From Cranoglanis bouderius (taxonomy: Eukaryota > Chordata > Actinopteri > Siluriformes > Cranoglanididae): a stretch of 64,000 bases of DNA. Shown here piece by piece: positions 57,636-64,000 of the stretch (within the stretch, counting starts at the first letter, position 1; every line of letters starts with the position of its first letter). The notes under the pieces are model-generated. The model did no database searches and was not told the DNA's origin. It was given only the letters and a program-made list of their open reading frames with translations. The stretch is from NCBI GenBank assembly GCA_023630585.1, contig CM042540.1:20503574-20567573 (forward strand), written 5' to 3'. The position numbers were made by a program, and so were the translations under genes.

Positions 57636-59129
57636 AATATGTTTAAATAAACTGTTTTTGGCTAAAAGAGTGTAAAGAGACAAGTCCTGCAAAATATGTT
57701 ATATGTAGTGTTATATGTTTGTTATATGTAATATGTAGATTATTCATATGAATTAAATGACAATCGGTTTATAATTTGCCGTTTTTGTTCAATATTTTTG
57801 CGATAATTTAATATAAAAGCAAAACCAAAACTGAGTAACAAAACAGTTAACATCTTGCTCCATTAATCTCATCATTATTCTCTGTTCCTAATACAAACAA
57901 CCAATTTCTCCAGTTCCTGACTTCTTGTCCCTTTAGTGGTTATAGAGGTAGTGTTCAAAAAGTCTTAGAGCACAGATCGCTTTAAGGATTAAACCAAATG
58001 TTCAAATGGATACTTTGCATGGTACAGAGACTGTTCTGGGAAACTAGCAGGTAAGCTAATTTTGATTAGCCTCCCTGTTCTAAATCCTCATCTTAACTCT
58101 AACAAACACACCTTCCAATTTGCTCAGCAGGTAGAAGGTGAGTTTGACTTAAATGTAGAAAGAAAATAAGAGTGGGAGTTTAAAAAAAGGAGTGTTGGTT
58201 GATTTTTTTCCCCACCAACAATTGCAGTTCACAGATTATTATTATTATTATTATTTTTTTTTTTTGTAGCAGAAGCAAAAACCAAACCAAGAACAGGGCT
58301 GCAAACGGAGCCGACAGTGATACAAGTGCCCCAAGACTCAATTTCTACTAATTGGCCCGAAACTAGTGTCAGACAGAAGGGCAAAGTTAGCTACGATTAA
58401 ACACAACAGCTGAAGAAAGTGCCAGTACTCAACAAAAGCTAGTCTTGAAAGCTAGTCAAACCATGAGTCATATTAGAAATAATAATTTAAAAAAAGATTA
58501 ACTTGTAATGGAGTGCCACTCAACAGCCAAATGTCAAAACTTTGTGAAGGGCCATCAAAATGTAGAGTGTGGGTATATGTGAAAAATTCTAATAAAATAA
58601 GTAAATGAATAAAATAAATTCCTAATGATAAAAAAGGAGCAAGGAGAAAAAGAAAAAGAAGTGTATGTGTGTGTGTGTGTGTGTGAGATTGTGTGTCCTT
58701 TGGGGTTCGTTCCTCCAAACACTGCAATTCTACGGCTTGCCAAAAGATGGCATTGTGTGCACAGAGGCAAGCGGCAGCGATTCTGAAGTTTCAACTGTAA
58801 ATCTTGCCCATTTCACATGCTGTTCTCTTCTGTCGTGTTCGCAACACTTTTATTCTTTTGGAAGGTCATTCAAAGTTGTAATTACACGACATCCTGCTGC
58901 TGCGCTACTGGATGCACGTTACCATGACTACCTTTGTCATGACGACCACATTCGTGGACTTTGACTATGTGTGCTAGTAAGTGGCTTCACATAGGCTTAA
59001 TGTATTCCTGCTATACAGTAACATATTCAATAGTTTTTATTACTCAAAGTCAGACCATTACGCTCAGAAGCTAAGTGACATAAGTGTCAACTTTCAACAG
59101 ATCTTATAAAGAACATGTGGACTGAATTT
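57636..59129. other. Intronic DNA, nothing firm
   Basis: (ATT)n at 58238-58255 and (TG)n at 58664-58685. The 99-codon frame at 58665-58964 begins in the microsatellite and has no domain. 58690-58970 is somewhat GC-richer than its surroundings, purpose unknown. Confidence 0.35.
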
Positions 59130-60236
59130 CCCAAAATGCATCAGTGCCTGGCATAAGTATTCACTCCCTCCTTTGAACTTTTCCACCTTTTGTACTTTTA
59201 CAACCAGTAGTGCCACGGACGTTTATTATAGGTTTTGAGTTTTACTGCTTAAGTTGGGATTCAATTGGATTAGACCCTGGCAACGTATTATATAGATATA
59301 TTATAGGTAAGTGTTTAAGCTAAAATAGAAGGTTGCAGACTTTTATATGATGATGTTATACAGTATATACAGTATAAGGAGATTCATATCCTCTGAGGTT
59401 GGAAATTCTCAGGATCCTTATAATGTAATGTATGTGATTTAATATGTGTCAGTAACGCATAGGGCTGGTTGTGTAGATGCCTGTCTTTAAATGCAGAATA
59501 TAGTGCCTTGCTGAAACCTCCCCCCCCCCCCCCCTTACCCGACCCCCCTACTCCTCCATTTGAACTTCTCCATATTTTGTAGTGTTGCAACCTGTAACTG
59601 AGATGGAATTAATTGGGATTATAAAGTATGTCAACTGGGAAACTGGTCAGGGTTGAGTGAAAGGTGAATGGAGCTAAACACAGGGCAGTGTGAGAAGAAA
59701 ACCTGTTCCTGTCTTTAAAACCAAGAACCTGAATGTCTTTGAATTGCCTAATCGAACCTCAGTATGATTCAGAATCTGTGGCAAGACCTGAAAATTGCTG
59801 CTAACCAACAGTCTCCAGCCAATCTGACAGAGCTTGAGCAATTTTGCACATTCAGGTACTTGGTGAAGTTGTGAAGACAGGAACAGGTTTTCTTCTCGGA
59901 TTGCACTGTTTGACTACATTCATCTTTCCCTTAACCCTGACCAGTTTTCCAGTTGACATACTTTGTAATCCCAATTAAATCCATTTCAGTGATGGAAAAG
60001 TTCGGGTGGGGGGGTGGGGATGGGGGTTCTTCCACAAGGCACTGTATTCTGCATTTAAAGGCAGGTAACAACACAACCAGGACTTTGTATTAGATCTCAT
60101 ACATTACATTCTAAAGGTTCCTGAGATTTTCCAACCACAGAAGATCTAAATCTCCTTATACTGGAGCTAATCCAATTAAACCCCAACCTAATCAGTAAAA
60201 CTCAAAACCTATAATAAAAGTCCATGCCACCACGTA
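59130..60236. mobile_element. Composite inverted Tc1-type element
   Basis: A Tc1-type end (CAGTGCCTGGCATAAGTATT, 59144) is followed by a long imperfect inverted repeat. TTTATTATAGGTTTTGAG (59222) through GTCTTTAAATGCAGAATA and AGTGCCTTGCTG (59513) to TTAATTGGGATTATAAAGTA (59609) reappears as reverse complement from 59955 to 60225. The centre holds a transposase scrap on the plus strand. C15 at 59520-59534 and a G-rich counterpart at 60006-60027 sit at matching places in the two arms. Confidence 0.7.
59768..59872 (+). pseudogene. Tc1-like transposase C-terminal scrap
   Basis: MIQNLWQDLKIAANQQSP then NLTELEQFC matches the region around and after the catalytic-Glu box of Tc1 transposases (normally ENLW; here QNLW, so the Glu is lost). 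Nothing else of the gene remains. Confidence 0.65.
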
Positions 60237-60264
60237 ACCAAATAATTTATTAATTAATTTAATA

Positions 60265-61217
60265 TTTCATTATTGCAAGTTGCCCAGGCCCTGAAGCAGC
60301 AAAGCATCCCCACACCATCACACTTCTGCCACCATGCTTGCCCGTAGGTACAATGTTCTTTTTGTGGAATTCTGTGTTTGGTTTATGCCAGATGTAACGG
60401 GACCCCTGTCTTCCAAACAGTTCCACTTTCAACTCATCAATCCATAGAACATTCTACAAGGTGTGTTTTGACAAAATTCAGACGAGCCTTAATGTTCTTC
60501 TGGGTTGGCAGTGGTTTTCATCTCGCCACTCTTCCGTGGATGCCATTTTTGCCCAGTGTCTTTCTGATAGTGGAGTCATGAACAGTGACCTTTATTGATG
60601 CAAGAGAGGCCTGTAGGTCCTTTGATGTTGTCCTTGGCTCTTTTGTGTAGTTGCTGTGCTCTTGGAGGAATTTTGGAAGGTCGGCCACTTCTGGGAAGGT
60701 TCACTACTGTGTTGAGTTTTACCATTTGGAGATAATGGCTCTCACTGTGGTCCTTTGGAGTCCCAGAGCCTTTGAAATAGCTTTGTAACCCTTCCCAGAC
60801 TGATGTAATTCAATCACCTTTTTCCTCATCTTTTCTGGAATTTCTTTCAACTTTGGCATAGTGTATTGCTGGGTAAGACCTTTTAACCAACTTCATGCTG
60901 TTGAAAAAGTTCTATTTAAGTGTTGATTTGATTGAACAGGGCTGGCAGTAATCACTCCTGGTTGTGTCTAGTCCAGCTGAACCCCATTATGAATGCAGTT
61001 TCATAGATTTGGGGAATTAGTAACTACGGGGGCAAATACATTTTCACACAGGCCCAGTTGGTACTGGATAACTTCTTTGCATCAATAAATAACATTATCA
61101 TTTAAAAACTGTATATTGTGTTTACTCAGGTTGCATTTGTATTAATTTCTGAAACAATTTAGTATGAGATATACACAAAAACAGAGGAAATCAGGAAAAT
61201 ACTTTTTTACAGCACTG
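60265..61217 (-). mobile_element. Half of a Tc1-like element
   Basis: Right end CAGTGCTGTAAAAAAGTATT (read inward) next to TA at 61218-61219, about 160 bp of inverted-repeat region, leader, and the 5' half of the transposase on the minus strand. The left end is absent; the break at about 60265 abuts the composite element. Confidence 0.78.
60270..60858 (-). pseudogene. Tc1-like transposase, N-terminal half
   Basis: On the minus strand the frame starts MPKLKEIPEKMRKK at 60858, then GLQRTTVRAI (helix-turn-helix end). It reaches NVLWIDELKVELFG, containing the first catalytic Asp, and SVMVWGCFAASGPGQLAI near 60290, where it ends at a stop and the sequence changes. Internal stops and frameshifts occur between 60500 and 60750. 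The second Asp and the Glu are missing because the 3' half is deleted or displaced by the composite element to the left. Confidence 0.8.
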
Positions 61218-61219
61218 TA

Positions 61220-61577
61220 AGTGGTGATATACATTAATGTAAACTCAAGCCAAGAGTTTCTTTTGATCTGAATGTTTTCTGTGCTTTTACTTTTACCATG
61301 TGAAATTGTAAGCATTGTGTTATTTTTTTGTTTTATGCCTCACATTATAGTGTACAGAAGTGCGTACTGGATGACTAATATGAGATTGTGCTGATATTGC
61401 ATCATGATACTCTGATAATGAAAAACACAAATGTATGCAAAGCCAGAATGGTTTTGCATAAGTATGAGGGAGAGTAACTTTATGTGCAAGAGATCACAGA
61501 TACTAAGTCCTAAGTCCTGAGTTATTTTTTTTTTTATGTGTTGGTGTGCTTCTGTCATATAGAACATACCATAACTT
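61220..61577. other. Intronic DNA, nothing recognised
   Basis: No supported feature. Confidence 0.4.
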
Positions 61578-62385
61578 AATAACCAGTAAAATCAGCTGGA
61601 ATAACTTAATATCCAGTCATAGCAGCTGGAATAATGTACATAGTAACCAGTAATAGCAGCTGGAATAACTTAATAACCTGGAATAACTTAATAAACAGTA
61701 ATAGCAGCTGGAATAACTTATTAACCAGGAAGAGCAGCTGGAATAACATAGTAACCAGTAGTAGTAGCTGTAATAATGTAATAACCAGTAATAACAGCTG
61801 GAAGAACTTATTAAACAGTAATAGCAGCTGGAATAATGTAATAACCAGTAATAACAGCTGGAATAACTTATTAAACAATAATAGCAGCTGGAATAATGTA
61901 ATAACCAGTAATAACAGCTGGAATAACTTATTAAACAATAATAGCAGCTGGAATAATGTAATAACCAGTAATAACAGCTGGAATAACTTATTAAACAGTA
62001 ATAGCAGCTGGAATAATGTAATAACCAGTGATAAAAACTGGAATAATGTAATAACCAGTGATAAAAGCTGGAATAATGTAATAACCAGTAATAACAGCTT
62101 TAATAATGTAATAACCAGTAATAACAGCTGGAATAACTTATTAAACAGTAATAGCAGCTGGAATAATGTAATAACCTAGCAGCTGGAATAATTTAATAAA
62201 CAGTAACAGCAGCTGGAATAACAAGCAGCTGGATTAACCTAATAAGCAATAGTAGCATCTGGAATAAAGTAATATCTGGTAAGAGCAGCTTGTAATAGCA
62301 GCTGGAATAAAATAATGGGATAAGAATAACGAGCTGGGATAAGAATAATCAGTAATAGCAGTTGGAATAATGTAATAACCAGTAA
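61578..62385. repeat. 30 bp minisatellite with 60 bp higher-order unit
   Basis: Unit of 30 bp such as AATAACTTAATAACCAGTAA + TAGCAGCTGG, about 26 copies. Between 61790 and 62020 two unit types alternate (GTAATAACCAGTAATAACAG and CTTATTAAACAGTAATAGCA), giving a 60 bp period. Because 30 is a multiple of three, the array is open in one frame on each strand (181 codons plus, 110 minus). These are repeats, not genes. Confidence 0.93.
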
Positions 62386-63066
<681 letters not shown>

Positions 63067-63460
63067 ACAGCTGGTGTAAATCATAAACTCTTGTCGCCTA
63101 AGAGTATATAGTTCAGATGGAAGTAATATACAAAATTAGCTGGGTAAAATATGGCAAAAAATTTTGTCATCTCCGGATTAAGTTCATCTCATACACACAT
63201 ACACACAATGTGTTTTTACTGATTTAAACCTTTCATATGCACAACAGGTGCAAATCATTACCGATCTAAGCTGAACTAGTTAGAGGTTAGACTTAAGTTA
63301 TAAGAAAACAGGAATGTAGATTTTATCTTTAACTGCATAACTGCAACAAGATTAAGGCTATTAATACTACTGGAGGAATGAAATCTTATCTAGACGTTCA
63401 TCCTTGTTAATTAAGTAAGGAGTGTATGTGTGAATAAAGTAGGTGTACATGTGGTTCTGT

Positions 63461-63463
<3 letters not shown>

Positions 63464-63521
<58 letters not shown>
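63464..63521. repeat. (GT)n microsatellite
   Basis: About 29 GT units. Confidence 0.97.
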
Positions 63522-63523
<2 letters not shown>

Positions 63524-64000
63524 AGCTCTTGAGGTTTACAAGTGCTGTTTTTCATTACACAGTAAGAGCGAGAACGGATGAAGTTCGGTCGTTTTTCCTC
63601 TCCTTCTCCCACTCGTTCAACCTTTCAACCTTCATTTCTCTCTTTGAACTCTTCACCACTCGCTCTTTCATGTCTTTTTATTTCCTCCTCTATTTCTCAC
63701 ATTCCTCTCCTCAATCACTCTTCGAGTTTTCTCCCCCGTCTCTGGCAGTGCTTCTGCAATCTGACGTTGTGACCTACATCCATATTGTGCTGTAAACATG
63801 CACTGTTTATACATATTTGTGTAGATTTCTCATAATTCTCAAAGTTTTACATACTATTTGGAGTGTGTTCTTCCTGTGTCGCTTCCTCGATGTACTACTA
63901 GATGTACTATATGGGGAAAAAAGTCGGTTTGAAATCTGGATACAATCTTTAAAAAAAAATCGGAATATTAACTTTTTAAAAATACTCCTCAAATCTGAAT
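63522..64000. other. Pyrimidine-rich then AT-rich DNA
   Basis: 63585-63740 is pyrimidine-rich on the plus strand, giving Ser/Phe-rich open frames with no domain. Nothing recognised after that. Confidence 0.4.

Noticed and set aside
61634..62179. 181-codon Asn/Ser-rich frame (and 110-codon Leu-rich antisense frame)
   Set aside because: Product of a 30 bp tandem array whose period is a multiple of three.

Overview
The window looks like intronic DNA from a teleost fish nuclear genome, possibly an otophysan such as a catfish, although the species cannot be fixed from sequence alone. The evidence is: AT-rich DNA with no compact genes, many Tc1/mariner-like elements at different stages of decay, tRNA-derived SINEs, LTR retroelement pieces, and very dense (AC)n, (AG)n, (AT)n, (ATCT)n and (TTA)n microsatellites. 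There are no operons, rRNA genes, CRISPR arrays or intact tRNA genes.

The only host gene I can support runs on the + strand. Two internal coding exons (11725-11846 and 19826-19952) join in phase. Together they encode the N-terminal PH-domain segment of a SynGAP-family Ras GTPase-activating protein (the SYNGAP1/DAB2IP/RASAL2 group). A third candidate, an alternative first coding exon at 27627-27666, ends in the same splice phase as the exon at 19826-19952. It could therefore join the same downstream exon, which is not in the window. About 52 kb from 11847 to the end would then be introns of this gene. I cannot decide the paralogue; dab2ip seems most likely, while rasal2 and syngap1 remain possible.

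Region by region: 0.5-2.4 kb is a Tc1-like element carrying a nested 0.4 kb non-autonomous element. 3.5-7.7 kb holds an inverted solo LTR and then a gag-only LTR retroelement with a 1.3 kb low-complexity Ser/Pro/Val region. 7.7-8.2 kb is a MITE in an older transposon. 8.8-10.6 kb is a SINE whose target duplication was hit by a nearly intact Tc1-like element with paired binding sites in long inverted repeats. 11.7-27.7 kb has the host exons among DNA transposon relics, including a 584 bp foldback. 27.8-29.7 kb and 35.8-37.8 kb are microsatellite clusters, the latter around CCAAT-box-bearing DNA. 33.1-43.7 kb has SINEs, a Tc1-type MITE and several copies of a 0.4 kb CAGTCC-ended family. 45.0-45.9 kb is a 41 bp minisatellite. 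50.1-51.5 kb is an array interrupted by a 782 bp TA-flanked foldback. 56.4-57.6 kb is a dead Tc1-like element. 59.1-61.2 kb is a composite of inverted Tc1 pieces. 61.6-62.4 kb is a 30 bp minisatellite with a 60 bp higher-order period.

Most open frames in the window are low-complexity or antisense readings of repeats and are not genes. I see no convincing undescribed biochemical system. The most informative signals are the alternative-start structure of the RasGAP gene, the gag-only retroelement, and several insertion histories readable at base level.
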